Shown here: positions 9,294 through 18,448 of the stretch, piece by piece
Layout of the letters: every line of letters begins with the position of its first letter
Position numbering within the stretch: the stretch's first letter is position 1
Assembly (NCBI RefSeq): GCF_003594875.1
Contig: NZ_QZEY01000002.1
Coordinates: 862,319-926,318, forward strand
Origin: Bailinhaonella thermotolerans
GTDB lineage: Bacteria; Actinomycetota; Actinomycetes; Streptosporangiales; Streptosporangiaceae
Direction of reading: 5' to 3'
Length of the DNA: 64,000 nt
The notes under the pieces: generated by a model
Databases searched by the model: none
What the model was told of the DNA's origin: nothing
The model's input: the letters and a program-made list of their open reading frames with translations, nothing else
Program-made: the position numbers and the translations under genes

Positions 9294-10325
9294 TCAGTGG
9301 CGCGGCTCGGGCACCAGCACCTGCTGGAGGGCGTCGAAGTCCTCCACGCAGCGGCCGGATCCGAGCGCCACCGAGTCGAGCGGGTTGTCCACCAGGTGGA
9401 TCGGCATGGCGGTCTCCTCGCGGAGCCGTTCGTCCAGGCCCTTGAGCAGCGCCCCGCCGCCCGTGAGCGCGATGCCGCGGTCCATCAGGTCGCCGGACAG
9501 CTCCGGCGGGCACTTGTCCAGGGTGGTCTTGACGGAGTCCACGATCGCGTTGACCGGCTCCTCGATCGCCCGGCGGATCTCCCCCGCCGACACGATCACG
9601 GTCTTGGGCAGGCCGCTGACCAGGTCCCGCCCGCGGATCTCCGCGTGCTGGTCGTCGTCGCCCGGATAGGCGGAGCCGATGGCGATCTTGATCTCCTCGG
9701 CGGTGCGCTCCCCGAGCATCAGGGAGTACTCCTTCTTGGCGAACGTGATGATCGACTGGTCCAGCTCGTCGCCGCCGACGCGGATCGACTGGGACGTCAC
9801 GATGCCGCCCATCGAGATGATGGCGACCTCGGTGGTCCCGCCGCCGATGTCCACGACCATGTTCCCCGTGGGCTCGTGCACGGGCAGCCCGGCGCCGATC
9901 GCCGCCGCCATGGGCTCCTCGATGATGTAGACCCGGCGCGCGCCCGCCTGGTAACCGGCCTCCTTCACGGCCCGCTGCTCCACCCCGGTGATGCCGCTGG
10001 GCACGGCCACGATGATGCGCGGCTTGGCGAAGTGGCGGCGCTTGTGCACTTTCTGTATGAAGTAGCGCAGCATCCGCTCGGTCACGTCGAAGTCGGCGAT
10101 GACCCCGTCCTTGAGCGGCCGGACGGCCACGATGTTGCCCGGGGTGCGCCCGATCATCCGCTTGGCCTCGATGCCGACCGCGACCGCCTTGCCGTTGGCG
10201 GTGTTCAGCGCCACGACCGACGGCTCGTTCAGGACGATGCCGCGTCCGCGCACGTAGACCAGGGTGTTGGCCGTGCCGAGGTCGACTGCCATCTCACGGC
10301 CCAGGAAAGAGAAGTTGTTGGCCAT
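9294..10325 (-). CDS. mreB: Rod shape-determining protein MreB (actin homologue)
   Basis: This 343-residue actin-fold ATPase assembles membrane-bound filaments that position the wall-synthesis complex. In sporulating actinomycetes the family acts mainly in spore-wall synthesis. The nucleotide-binding motifs are intact: DLGTANT (phosphate 1), DIGGGTTEV (phosphate 2) and GGGALLKG (adenosine). I chose the ATG at 10325 because the protein then begins [17 protein letters not shown], as in homologues. The frame extends 46 codons further upstream, but that part does not resemble MreB. It is the first gene of the mreBCD-mrdA-rodA operon. Confidence 0.96.
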   Translation of the reverse strand: MANNFSFLGREMAVDLGTANTLVYVRGRGIVLNEPSVVALNTANGKAVAVGIEAKRMIGRTPGNIVAVRPLKDGVIADFDVTERMLRYFIQKVHKRRHFAKPRIIVAVPSGITGVEQRAVKEAGYQAGARRVYIIEEPMAAAIGAGLPVHEPTGNMVVDIGGGTTEVAIISMGGIVTSQSIRVGGDELDQSIITFAKKEYSLMLGERTAEEIKIAIGSAYPGDDDQHAEIRGRDLVSGLPKTVIVSAGEIRRAIEEPVNAIVDSVKTTLDKCPPELSGDLMDRGIALTGGGALLKGLDERLREETAMPIHLVDNPLDSVALGSGRCVEDFDALQQVLVPEPRH

Positions 10326-10723
10326 GTTGAAGGAGACCCTTCGACGGTCGACGGCAGAGGATGACGGGGCGCGTTCAGATCGTAACGCGGCGTGCCTGCC
10401 CGTGGGCGCAATGGACTCTGCCTCGCTTCGCCCCATAACGAATCCCCCGCTTGCCCCTGTCACGACCGGAGCCCGACGTCACCGATCATGCCCCGAAAAC
10501 TCCGCTTCGACCTGGAGAAACGCCGAAGCACGTCTAGCCTGCCCAGACGCGAAGATCACTAACCGGCCAGCACCGGCGAATACGGGAAACCCGTCAAGAG
10601 CCCCCCGCACCCCCCTCATACCCCCACGCAGCCCGCTCGCACCCCGGAATCCCCACCTTTTCCAAGGGACCCTGCGGCCCCATGGGTCCCACTCGTCCCG
10701 GAACGCGGTGCGGGCGGGGCGGG
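10326..10723. other. Intergenic region upstream of mreB
   Basis: This 398-bp gap holds the mreB promoter region. A minus-strand TACGAT at 10384-10379 is a possible -10 element, without a convincing -35. Near the other end is a hairpin following the LuxR-type regulator gene. I see no supported gene here. Confidence 0.5.
10666..10690 (-). terminator. Hairpin downstream of the NarL-type regulator gene
   Basis: GGGACCC and GGGTCCC form a 7-bp stem around an 11-base loop, 33 bases beyond the stop codon of the response regulator. There is no T-tract, as is common for actinobacterial terminators. Confidence 0.4.
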
Positions 10724-11383
10724 TCAGGCCTGGCCGGGGGTGGCCTCCAGGTAGGCGAGGACGGCCATGACGCGGCGGTTGTGGTCGTCGGAGGGGGCCA
10801 GGGCGAGCTTGGCGAAGATGTTGTTGGTGTGCTTGCCCACGGCCTTCTCGGTGACGCCGAGCCGGGCGGCGATGGCGGCGTTCGACATGCCCTCGGCCAT
10901 CCTCGACAGGACCTCGCGCTCCCGCGGGGTCAGCGCGGCCAGCGGCCCGTCGGCGGTGCGGGCGGTGAGGAGCTGGGCGATGACCTCGGGGTCCATGGCG
11001 GTGCCCCCGGCGGCGACGCGGCGCACGGCCTCGACGAACTGCTCCACGTCGCCGACGCGGTCCTTGAGCAGGTAGCCGATCCCGCCGGAGCGGTCGGACA
11101 GCAGCTCGCGGGCGTAGAGCTGCTCGACGTACTGGGACAGGATCAGCACGGGCAGGCCGGGCACCTCGGCGCGTGCCGCGAGCGCGACGCGCACCCCCTC
11201 GTCGGTGCACGTCGGCGGCAGCCGTACGTCGACGACGGCCACGTCCGGCCGGTGCCCGGTCAGGGCGCGCAGCAGCATGGGGGCGTTGTCCACGGCCTCG
11301 ACCACGTCGAATCCGTGCGCCGCGAGCAGGCGGGTGAGGCCGTCCCTCAGGAGGGCGTGATCTTCACCGATGACGACGCGCAC
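10724..11383 (-). CDS. NarL/LuxR-family response regulator
   Basis: This 219-residue two-domain regulator has a receiver with VRVVIGEDHALLRDGL, phospho-acceptor Asp52 (in VAVVDVRLPP) and the switch Lys in YLLKDRVGD. The C-terminal LuxR helix-turn-helix reads LTPREREVLSRMAEGMSNAAIAARLG. The GTG at 11383 follows GGAG with six bases between. It lies inside the 3' end of the histidine kinase gene (37-bp overlap), so translation is coupled and the pair forms one system. The likely target is the ABC transporter operon transcribed divergently from the kinase gene. Confidence 0.93.
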   Translation of the reverse strand: MRVVIGEDHALLRDGLTRLLAAHGFDVVEAVDNAPMLLRALTGHRPDVAVVDVRLPPTCTDEGVRVALAARAEVPGLPVLILSQYVEQLYARELLSDRSGGIGYLLKDRVGDVEQFVEAVRRVAAGGTAMDPEVIAQLLTARTADGPLAALTPREREVLSRMAEGMSNAAIAARLGVTEKAVGKHTNNIFAKLALAPSDDHNRRVMAVLAYLEATPGQA

Positions 11384-12486
11384 GGTATCTCCATCGAGAG
11401 CAGGGTCGGGCCGCCGGGCGGGCTGTGCACGGAGAGTCTCCCATCGAAGGCGGACAGGCGGCGGCCGATCCCCGCCAGCCCGGTCCCCCGTGACGGGTCG
11501 GCCCCGCCGCGCCCGTCGTCGGCCACCGTGAGGCGCAGCGTCCCGTGCTCGCCGCGCAGCCGCACCCAGGCCCGGGTGGCCCCGCTGTGCTTGGTCACGT
11601 TGGCCAGCGCCTCGGCGGCGGCGAAGTAGAGGGCGGACTCGACCGGGGATTCGGGGCGTTCGGGCAGCTCGATGTCGGTCTCGACGGGGATCGGGCACAA
11701 CAGCGCCGCGGCCTCGATGCCGCCGCCGAGCCCCCGGTCGGCGAGCACGGGCGGGTGGATGCCGCGCACGAGGTCGCGCAGGTCCACCAGGGCCTGCCCG
11801 GCCGACTCCCACGCCTCCTCGACCAGCGCGCGGACCTGCTCGGGGTCGGTGGACCCGCGCGCCATCCCGAGCTGCATGCGCAGCGCGACCAGCCTGGCCT
11901 GGGCCCCGTCGTGCAGGTCGCGCTCGATCCTGCGCAGCTCGGCCGCGTGCGCGTCCACGATCACCGCCCGGGACTCCGCCAGCTCCCTGATCCGGGAGTC
12001 CAGGGACGGGCTCGGCGAGCGCAGCAGGAGCGCGGCCAGCCGGGCGTGGATCGCGTTGGCGAGCAGGACGGCCCCCGCCATCAGCCCCAGGAAGACGATG
12101 ACCGCCAGCGTCAGCGTGATGGTGGTCGACCTGCTGGTGCGCGCGGGGCTGAGCACCATGAGCACCCGCACGCCGTACAGCGGCGCGAGCACCAGGGGCA
12201 GCAGCGCCGGCGCGACCACGGCGTGGACGGCCAGCCAGGCGACGGCGCGGGGACCGGTCACGTCCTCGGTCCCGAGGTCCCGCCCGAGGGTCCGCCCGGC
12301 CCACCGCCGCTGCCGCCGCGCCAGCCGGCGCGCGCCCCGCAGCGCGCCCCCGGCCACCGCCGCGCCCCTGGGCCCGGCCGGGGCGAGCGGCGCCGTGATC
12401 GCGACCAGCCCCAGCAGCACGACGCCGGCCGCCCACGCGGCCAGGTTCCACGCCAGGCCGGCCACGCCGCGTCCCAGTGCCCTCAT
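11347..12486 (-). CDS. NarL-type sensor histidine kinase (HisKA_3)
   Basis: The 379-residue kinase has about four hydrophobic segments at its N-terminus with very short loops, then a dimerisation/phospho-acceptor helix ERDLHDGAQARLVALRMQ with His192. The HATPase domain has EALANVTKHSGA and DDGRGGADPSRGTGLAGI. The scarce extracellular sequence suggests it senses the membrane or works with a transporter. The ATG at 12486 is preceded by GGAGGCGG. It overlaps the cognate regulator gene downstream and is divergent from an ABC transporter, an arrangement often seen for antibiotic or cell-envelope stress modules. That role is inference. Confidence 0.9.
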   Translation of the reverse strand: MRALGRGVAGLAWNLAAWAAGVVLLGLVAITAPLAPAGPRGAAVAGGALRGARRLARRQRRWAGRTLGRDLGTEDVTGPRAVAWLAVHAVVAPALLPLVLAPLYGVRVLMVLSPARTSRSTTITLTLAVIVFLGLMAGAVLLANAIHARLAALLLRSPSPSLDSRIRELAESRAVIVDAHAAELRRIERDLHDGAQARLVALRMQLGMARGSTDPEQVRALVEEAWESAGQALVDLRDLVRGIHPPVLADRGLGGGIEAAALLCPIPVETDIELPERPESPVESALYFAAAEALANVTKHSGATRAWVRLRGEHGTLRLTVADDGRGGADPSRGTGLAGIGRRLSAFDGRLSVHSPPGGPTLLSMEIPCASSSVKITPS

Positions 12487-12730
12487 CCCGCCTCCGATCA
12501 CCCCGTCGTCCGTCCCCGCCCGCGAGCCGCCCGCCCGGCCGGTCCGGCGGGCCCGGCCGGGCGAGGGGCTTCCCTTCGCAGTCTGCCCGGGCCGCGCGGC
12601 CCGCGCGGTAGGCCCAGGCCCACCATCGCGGGGGGAGAATCCGACCCCCCGCGGTGGTTTCGCGCCCATGGTCCCGGGCCGCGGCGGGCCGGAGCCTGGA
12701 GTCACGAAACGGACGACGACGGGGATCCCC

Positions 12731-13750
12731 ATGATCGAAGTGATCGGACTGACCATGCGGTACGGCGAGGCTCGCGCCGTCGACGACCTCAGCTTCACGG
12801 TCCGGCCGGGGCTGGTGACCGGCTTCCTCGGGCCGAACGGCGCGGGCAAGTCCACGACGATGCGCGCCGTGCTCGGCCTGGAGGCCCCGGACGCGGGCGA
12901 GGCCCTGGTGGACGGCGTGCCGTACGCCCGGCTCGACCGGCCGATGCGGCGGCTGGGCGCGCTGCTCGACGCGGGCGACGTGCACGGCGGGCGGACGGCG
13001 GAGGCGCATCTGCGGTGGCTCGCGCGCAGCAACGGGATCAGCGCGCTCCGGGTGGCCGAGGTGCTGGACCGCGTGGGGCTGACCCCGGCGGCCCAGCGCC
13101 GGATCGCCGGGTTCTCCCTGGGCATGCGGCAGCGGCTCGGGATCGCGGCGGCGCTGCTGGGCGACCCGCCGGTGCTGATGTTCGACGAGCCGGTCAACGG
13201 GCTCGACCCCGAGGGGGTCCGCTGGATCCGGGAGCTGATGCGCTCGCTCGCCGCCGAGGGCCGCACGGTGCTGGTGTCCAGCCATCTCATGGCCGAGATG
13301 GCGCTGACCGCCGACCACGTCGTGGTCATCGGGCGCGGCCGGCTCATCGCCGACACGTCGATGGCCGGCCTGGTCGCGGGGTTCCGCTCCGACGTCCTGG
13401 TCCGCGCGGCCGATCCGGCGAGGCTCGCCGCCGCCCTCCGCGCCCACGGCGCGACGGTCACCCCCGTCCAGGAGGACGACGCGGCCCCCGGCCCGGGCAC
13501 GGCCGGGCCCGCCGCGCCCGGCGACGGATCCGGTACGGCGCGGCCGGCCGCGCCCGCGACGCCGTACGGCTCGGACGGGGGCGCCGCGCTGGCGGTGCGG
13601 GACATGGACGCGCGACGGATCGGCGAGGTCGCGCTGGCCGCGGGGGTGGCGCTGCGGGAGCTGCGCCCGCGCGCGGTCTCGCTGGAGGAGGCGTTCATGG
13701 AGCTGACCGGGGAGAGCGTGGAGTTCGGGGCCGCCGGGAGCGCGGCATGA
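12731..13750 (+). CDS. ABC transporter ATP-binding protein
   Basis: This 339-residue ATPase of the ABC-2/DrrA-like class has Walker A GPNGAGKS (residues 34-41), the signature FSLGMRQRL, Walker B VLMFDEP and the switch His in SSHLMAEMA. A loose Gly/Pro/Ala-rich stretch near residues 250-280 interrupts the C-terminal domain. The stop overlaps the ATG of the permease by four bases (ATGA), so the two subunits are translationally coupled. It probably powers export of an antibiotic, peptide or lipid; the substrate is unknown. The ATG at 12731 was chosen because the protein then begins MIEVIGLTMRYG as usual. Confidence 0.93.
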   Translation: MIEVIGLTMRYGEARAVDDLSFTVRPGLVTGFLGPNGAGKSTTMRAVLGLEAPDAGEALVDGVPYARLDRPMRRLGALLDAGDVHGGRTAEAHLRWLARSNGISALRVAEVLDRVGLTPAAQRRIAGFSLGMRQRLGIAAALLGDPPVLMFDEPVNGLDPEGVRWIRELMRSLAAEGRTVLVSSHLMAEMALTADHVVVIGRGRLIADTSMAGLVAGFRSDVLVRAADPARLAAALRAHGATVTPVQEDDAAPGPGTAGPAAPGDGSGTARPAAPATPYGSDGGAALAVRDMDARRIGEVALAAGVALRELRPRAVSLEEAFMELTGESVEFGAAGSAA

Positions 13751-16185
13751 CGCCCGGTATGACGCCCGGCACGGCACCCGGGGCGACGACGGGGACGACG
13801 ACTGGGACCACGGCTGGGACCACGGCTGGGACCACGGCCGGGACCACGGCCAGGACCACGGCCGGGACGACGGGCCGGAGGGCGCGCGGCGGGGCCGCGC
13901 GTGCCGAGAGGATCGGAGTGAGAACGGTGTCGAGGGTGTTCGACGTGATCGCGGCCGAGTGGGAGAAGTTCCGCTCGCTGCGTTCCAACGGGTGGCTGCT
14001 CCTGGCCTCGCTGCTGGCAGTGGGCCTGAGCGCGGGGGTGACCGCGATGGTCGTCCGCGGTTACGACAACCAGACGCCGGACGAGCGGCTGAGTTTCAGC
14101 AGCGTCGGCGACGGGCTGAGCACAGGGCTGCCGGTGGCCTACTTCGTGCTGGCGGCGCTCGGGGCGCTCTCCGTCTCGTCCGAGCACGCCACGGGCATGA
14201 TCCGCACGAGCCTGGTGGCGGTCCCGAGACGCGGGCTGCTGCTGTTCGCCAAGGCGCCGGTGGTGGCCGGGATCGGGCTCGCCGCCGGGCTGGCCCTCGC
14301 GTTCGGCATGCACGCCGCCGCGATGGCCGTCCTGGGCGGGCGGGCCGATGACCGGCTGCTCGACGGGACCACGCTCGGCACGACGCTGTCCCAGCCGGGC
14401 GTGCTCCCCGGGCTGCTGGTCGCGGGGGCCGCCGGCGCGGCGGCCGCCCTGGTCGGGCTGGGCGTGGGCGCGCTGGTCAGGTCCACCGCCGGGGCGCTGG
14501 TCACGCTGATCGTGATCCTGTTCGTGCTGCCGGGGGCGGCCCAGGTGCTGCCCCGGCCGCTGGGCCCGCGCGTCGGCTCCTTCATGTTCGAGAACCTGCC
14601 CGAGCAGATCGCCCACCCCCATCCGGAGGGCGTGCTCGGCCCGATCGCCGCGCTGGCGCTGCTCATCGCGTACCCGGTCGTGGCGCTCACCGGCGGGGCC
14701 GCGGCGATCGCCCTGCGCGGGCGCCGGTTCCGGCCGCTCGCCGTCGGCCTGGCCGCGACCGTCCTGCTGGCGCTGGTGCCCGCGCTCCCGTCCAGCGCTT
14801 CGACGTCGGCGCTCACCTGGTCCAAGTGCCGGGGCGAGGTGGAGTGCGCCACGCTCGCGGTGCCGGTGGACTGGGCGAGGCCGCAGGGGCGCAAGATCAC
14901 GATCAGGCTGGGCCGGCTGCCGGCCACCGGCACGCACCGCAGGCTCGGCGTCGTGTTCTCCATCCCGGGCGGCCCCGGCGGCTCGGGGATCGGGGACCTG
15001 GAGAAGCACGGCGCGAGCTTCGCCGAGCTGCGCCGCCACTTCGACGTGGTGAGCTTCGCGCCGCGCAACGTCACCGACGACGGCCCCGACCGGCCCCGGG
15101 CGTTCTCGCTCGACTGCCTCAAGACCGGGCCCTGGATCGAGCTGCCCGACGACCGGGCCGAGTTCGCCGCGCTGGGCGAGCGCAACCGCGCCGCCGCCGA
15201 GCAGTGCCGGCGCGCCGACCCGGAGTACTTCGACAACCTCGACTCGGCGTCGGTCGCCCGCGACATCGAGGCGGTGCGCGCCGCCCTCGGCGAGGCCAGG
15301 CTCAGCTTCGTCGCCACCTCGTACGGCACGGTGCCCGCCGCGGCGTACGCCCGGCTGTTCCCCGGGCGGGTGCGGGCCATGTACGTGGACGGCGGCGACG
15401 GCGGGCGGCCCGAGGGCGAGGCCGAGCAGCGCGTGAGGTACGCGTCGATCGAGCGGCAGTTCGCCCGCTTCGCCGCCTGGTGCCGGGCCACGACGACCTG
15501 CGCCCTGCACGGCCGCGACGTGGTGCGGGTGTGGCAAGACCTGGTGGCCTCCGCCGACCGCTCTCCCGTGCCGGTCCGGGGCCGCGGCGTCGCCTACAGC
15601 GGTTTCGACTTCAAGGTCGCCGCCGCGCCGAGCGTCGTCAGCCCCGGTCCCATGCCCCAGGCGCCGCGCTGGCACGAGCTGGCCGCCGCGATCGCCAAGG
15701 CCGCCGCGGGGGACGCCGCGGGCTTCGCCTCCTACGTGGAGGCGGTGACGGGGAGCCCCAAGCCGATGTCGTTCCGCGGCATGAACATGACCCACTGCCA
15801 GGACGGCCTGAGCGTGGGCGGCTACGAGGGGTACCGGCGGCTGCGCGCCCTGGGTGAGAAGGTCTCCCCCAACTTCGCCGGCAACGAGCTGTGGCACCCG
15901 CTGGCCTGTGTGGGCTGGCCGGCCCCGGTCAAGAACCCGCCGGCCGCGCCGCCGTCTCGCGGGCTCCCCCCGATGGTCGCGGCCGGGAGCTGGACCGACC
16001 ACGACGACACGGCGTACCTGGTCCGCAACGTGCCGGGCTCGTCCACGATCAGGTACGACGGCTCCGGCCACGGCCTGTACCTCTCGGGCGAGCGCTGCAC
16101 GATCGCCCACGCCAACCGCTACCTCCTCACCCTGACCCCACCCGCCCCCGGCACCACTTGCGCCCCGCCCGCGCCCAAGCCCTGA
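13747..16185 (+). CDS. ABC-2-type permease fused to TAP-like alpha/beta hydrolase
   Basis: One uninterrupted 812-codon frame encodes two normally separate proteins. Residues ~58-325 are a six-helix ABC-2 permease (EWEKFRSLRSNGW start, SSEHATGMIRTSL, LVRSTAGALVTL). A seventh hydrophobic segment (~329-350) leads into an S33/TAP-type hydrolase with the oxyanion motif PGGPGGSG, nucleophile in ATSYGT, and C-terminal SGHGLYLSG supplying the His. No ATG, GTG or TTG precedes the seventh helix at a place that would give the hydrolase its own signal peptide. With the permease C-terminus inside, helix seven would place the hydrolase outside the cell. The start overlaps the ATPase stop (ATGA); an in-frame GTG at 13918 would skip the Thr-rich repeat tail. 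Confidence 0.88.
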   Translation: MTPGMTPGTAPGATTGTTTGTTAGTTAGTTAGTTARTTAGTTGRRARGGAARAERIGVRTVSRVFDVIAAEWEKFRSLRSNGWLLLASLLAVGLSAGVTAMVVRGYDNQTPDERLSFSSVGDGLSTGLPVAYFVLAALGALSVSSEHATGMIRTSLVAVPRRGLLLFAKAPVVAGIGLAAGLALAFGMHAAAMAVLGGRADDRLLDGTTLGTTLSQPGVLPGLLVAGAAGAAAALVGLGVGALVRSTAGALVTLIVILFVLPGAAQVLPRPLGPRVGSFMFENLPEQIAHPHPEGVLGPIAALALLIAYPVVALTGGAAAIALRGRRFRPLAVGLAATVLLALVPALPSSASTSALTWSKCRGEVECATLAVPVDWARPQGRKITIRLGRLPATGTHRRLGVVFSIPGGPGGSGIGDLEKHGASFAELRRHFDVVSFAPRNVTDDGPDRPRAFSLDCLKTGPWIELPDDRAEFAALGERNRAAAEQCRRADPEYFDNLDSASVARDIEAVRAALGEARLSFVATSYGTVPAAAYARLFPGRVRAMYVDGGDGGRPEGEAEQRVRYASIERQFARFAAWCRATTTCALHGRDVVRVWQDLVASADRSPVPVRGRGVAYSGFDFKVAAAPSVVSPGPMPQAPRWHELAAAIAKAAAGDAAGFASYVEAVTGSPKPMSFRGMNMTHCQDGLSVGGYEGYRRLRALGEKVSPNFAGNELWHPLACVGWPAPVKNPPAAPPSRGLPPMVAAGSWTDHDDTAYLVRNVPGSSTIRYDGSGHGLYLSGERCTIAHANRYLLTLTPPAPGTTCAPPAPKP
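13792..13875. repeat. 12-bp tandem repeat, seven copies
   Basis: Seven units of a 12-bp repeat (consensus GGGACCACGGCT, diverging at the ends) encode a TTAG-like Thr/Ala/Gly tail at the N-terminus of the permease-hydrolase fusion. Copy-number change would stay in frame. Confidence 0.9.
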
Positions 16186-16196
16186 CCGCCCCGGCC

Positions 16197-16243
16197 CCGG
16201 TCCGCCCGCCCGCGCCCGCGCCTTCCCGCAGCGGGCGGACCGG
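16197..16243 (+). terminator. Hairpin terminator after the permease-hydrolase gene
   Basis: A perfect 13-bp stem (CCGGTCCGCCCGC with its complement) encloses a 21-base loop and begins 12 bases after the stop codon. It separates the ABC operon from the next hydrolase gene. Confidence 0.65.
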
Positions 16244-16313
16244 CGCGGGCGGCCGGCGCGGGCGGGCCGGGTTCCGCACGCCGGCCGAAGGCGACATCGG
16301 GCGCGGTTGGCGG

Positions 16314-16319
16314 TAGCGT
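16314..16319 (+). promoter_or_regulatory. Candidate -10 element, leaderless start of alpha/beta hydrolase
   Basis: TAGCGT lies eight bases before the ATG at 16328, with no Shine-Dalgarno between. This fits a leaderless transcript. Confidence 0.5.
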
Positions 16320-16327
16320 CGCGGCGC

Positions 16328-17089
16328 ATGACGCTTTCTCATGATGTCGGCGGGAACGGTCCCGCGGTGCTCCTGCTGCACTCCTCGGCGTGCGACCGGC
16401 GGATGTGGGACCCGCAGTGGGACGCCCTGGTCGCGGCCGGGTACCGGGTGATCCGGTGTGACTTCCGGGGGTTCGGGGAGACGCCGCCGCCGGACCGGCC
16501 GTGGGACACCGCCGGCGACGTCGCGGAACTCCTCGATGAGCTCGGGGTGGAGCGCGCGGCGGTCGTGGCCTCCTCCTACGGCGGGCTCGTGGCGCTCCGG
16601 CTCGCGGCGCGGCGGCCGGAGACGGTGGCCTCCCTCGCCCTGCTCTGCCCGCTCTCCCCCGACCACACGCCCGGGGAGTCCCTGCACGACTTCTGGCGGC
16701 GCGAGGAGGAACTGATCGAGGCCGGCGACATCGACGGCGCGGTCGAGCTGAACGTCCGGACCCTCCTGGGCCCCGAGGCGGACGAGGCGACCCGCGACCT
16801 GGTACGGCGGATGCAGCGGCACGCCTTCGACGTCCAGCTCGCCGCCGAGGAGCACCCCGAGCTGGAGACCGACGACGACCTCACCCGGATCGAGGCCCCG
16901 TGCCTGGTCGTCTCCGGCGCCCTGGACCTGGCGGACTTCCGCGAGATCGCCGCGCGCCTCCCGGCCCGGCTCCGCGACGCCCGCCACGTCGAACTCCCCT
17001 GGGCCGGCCACCTCCCCAGCCTCGAACGCCCCGCCGAGCTGACCCCCCTCCTCCTGGCCCACCTCCAGAAGACCCACCCCACTCCCTGA
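16328..17089 (+). CDS. Alpha/beta fold hydrolase
   Basis: This 253-residue cytoplasmic hydrolase has the canonical order: LLLHSSACDRRMW (oxyanion region), FRGFGETP, nucleophile elbow VASSYGGLVAL (Ser near residue 89), an Asp in SGALDLADF and the terminal His in WAGHLPSLE. The lid region is short. It most resembles general 3-oxoadipate-enol-lactonase/haloperoxidase-type hydrolases, but the substrate cannot be inferred. No signal peptide is present. It is a stand-alone gene with its own candidate leaderless promoter, convergent with ndk. Confidence 0.88.
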   Translation: MTLSHDVGGNGPAVLLLHSSACDRRMWDPQWDALVAAGYRVIRCDFRGFGETPPPDRPWDTAGDVAELLDELGVERAAVVASSYGGLVALRLAARRPETVASLALLCPLSPDHTPGESLHDFWRREEELIEAGDIDGAVELNVRTLLGPEADEATRDLVRRMQRHAFDVQLAAEEHPELETDDDLTRIEAPCLVVSGALDLADFREIAARLPARLRDARHVELPWAGHLPSLERPAELTPLLLAHLQKTHPTP

Positions 17090-17536
17090 CCCACGGGGGT
17101 GAGCGGTCCGGCCGGGAGACGACGCTCGCACCGGGAACCCCCGCGGCGATGGACGGCGGGGGTCCTACCGGCCGCACCGGTCCCGAGGATCGGCACCTGG
17201 CGCGGGTGGCGGGGAGCCAGGCACGCCGAGGCCGCTCCATGCCGGCGCGGACTGCCCGCCAGGGGTCCGCGCGGACACCAGAGACTCATGAGTCCGGCCC
17301 GGCGCCAGCCGTACGGCGAACGCCCCCGGCCCCGGTCAGAGGCGCGCAAGGCCCTCGGCGAGAAGATCCCTGACGCCCCTCCCGGCGACGGCCTCCACGG
17401 TCCCCGCCGCGCATCCCAGGCCGTGGGTCTTCCCGCCGCGGGCGCTCTTTCCCGTGGCGGCCGGGTCCGGGCGGGGACGCGGCGGCCCCAGGCGCGGCGC
17501 TCGGGGCGCGGCGGCTGGGGCCGGGATTCCCTGGGG
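17090..17536. other. Intergenic region between convergent hydrolase and ndk genes
   Basis: This 447-bp gap has no credible coding sequence. It contains one GCCGTACGGC palindrome at 17308-17317 and, at its right end, a hairpin placed to terminate ndk. Confidence 0.5.
17483..17523 (-). terminator. Hairpin downstream of ndk
   Basis: CGGCCCCAG and CTGGGGCCG form a 9-bp stem, with the loop rich in GCGCGGCG, ending 14 bases beyond the ndk stop codon on the minus strand. Confidence 0.5.
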
Positions 17537-17947
17537 CTAGAAGCGGTCGGGGAAGAAGATCTTGATCTCGCGCTCCGCGGACTCGGGGCCGTCCGAGCCG
17601 TGGACGATGTTGTTCTGGACCTCGAGGGCGTGGTCGGCCCGGATGGAGCCGGTGGCCGCCTCGACCGGGTTGGTGGCGCCGGCGAGCTGGCGGAACGCCT
17701 TGATCGCGTTGGGGCCCTCGACCACCGCGGCCACGAGCGGGCCGGAGGTGATGAAGTCGACGAGGTCGCCGAAGAACGGCTTGTCCTTGTGCTCGGCGTA
17801 GTGCGTCTCCGCCGTCTCGCGGTCGAGCGTGCGCAGCTCCAGCGCCGCGAGCTTGAGGCCCTTGCGCTCGATGCGCGCGATAACGTCGCCGATCAGCCCC
17901 CGGGCCACGCCGTCGGGCTTGACCAGGACCAGAGTGCGCTCGGACAC
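17537..17947 (-). CDS. ndk: Nucleoside diphosphate kinase
   Basis: The 136-residue enzyme transfers the gamma phosphate of ATP to nucleoside diphosphates through a phospho-histidine. His116 sits in the motif NIVHGSD, and the N-terminus reads [10 protein letters not shown] as in nearly all family members. Length is typical for bacterial Ndk. The GTG start at 17947 follows AGGAGAG at good spacing. In related actinobacteria ndk lies between folC/DUF4233 and mreB; here the same order is kept but kilobases of other genes intervene on both sides. Confidence 0.97.
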   Translation of the reverse strand: MSERTLVLVKPDGVARGLIGDVIARIERKGLKLAALELRTLDRETAETHYAEHKDKPFFGDLVDFITSGPLVAAVVEGPNAIKAFRQLAGATNPVEAATGSIRADHALEVQNNIVHGSDGPESAEREIKIFFPDRF

Positions 17948-18448
17948 GTCAGAACTCTCCTTAGTTGCAATTCAGGGGAACGGCCCGCAGCTTACCGCCC
18001 CGGGTCCCGTCCGCCGCCTTCCCGGCCACTTCCCGCTTTCGCCCGCTCGACTCCCGGCCCCGCCGCGCCTCCTCGGCGGCGCCCGCGTTCCCGTACGGCC
18101 GGCGCCACGTCCGGCCTTGATCCCACCGCCAGGACCACGCCCCCGTCCGCCGGTCCCCCCACCGCCACCGGCTCGGGGGCTCCACCCCCACATCGGAGCG
18201 CGCGCACGCGAGCGCCCTCCGCTCGGGAACGGGGCGAGGCGATCCCGGGAGGGCGGCGGCGTGAGGGCATCCCTCCGGAACCGGCGTGAGCGGATCCCGT
18301 CGGCACCGGCGCGGTGAAAGCCCCGGGGGGCACCCGGTGCGAGGAGGAAGAGCGGCGTTCGGTTTACTACCCGTGCGGCCGATGACCGCGGCTTTTCACG
18401 GCCGTTCGCCGGGCCGGCCGCGGGGCCGGCGAGGAGAGCGGGGGTTCG
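17948..18448. other. Divergent intergenic region ndk / epimerase
   Basis: This 501-bp region between divergent genes must hold both promoters. I see a possible ndk -10 (TAAGCT on the minus strand near 17990), one CCGTACGG near 18095, and AGGAGAG before the plus-strand gene. No RNA gene or further ORF can be supported. Confidence 0.45.

Noticed and set aside
10326..10463. N-terminal extension of MreB to 10463
   Set aside because: The extra 46 residues are Ser/Arg-rich and absent from MreB proteins. Homologues begin at the ATG used here.
11347..16329. Very long open frame (about 1660 codons) on the minus strand
   Set aside because: Only its first 1.1 kb (11347-12486) encodes the histidine kinase. 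The rest is low-complexity Arg/Gly/Pro/His text antisense to the ABC transporter genes, an effect of extreme GC3.
17099..18289. Plus-strand frame across the ndk region
   Set aside because: Antisense of ndk, lacking any recognisable domain or ribosome site; ndk itself is certain.
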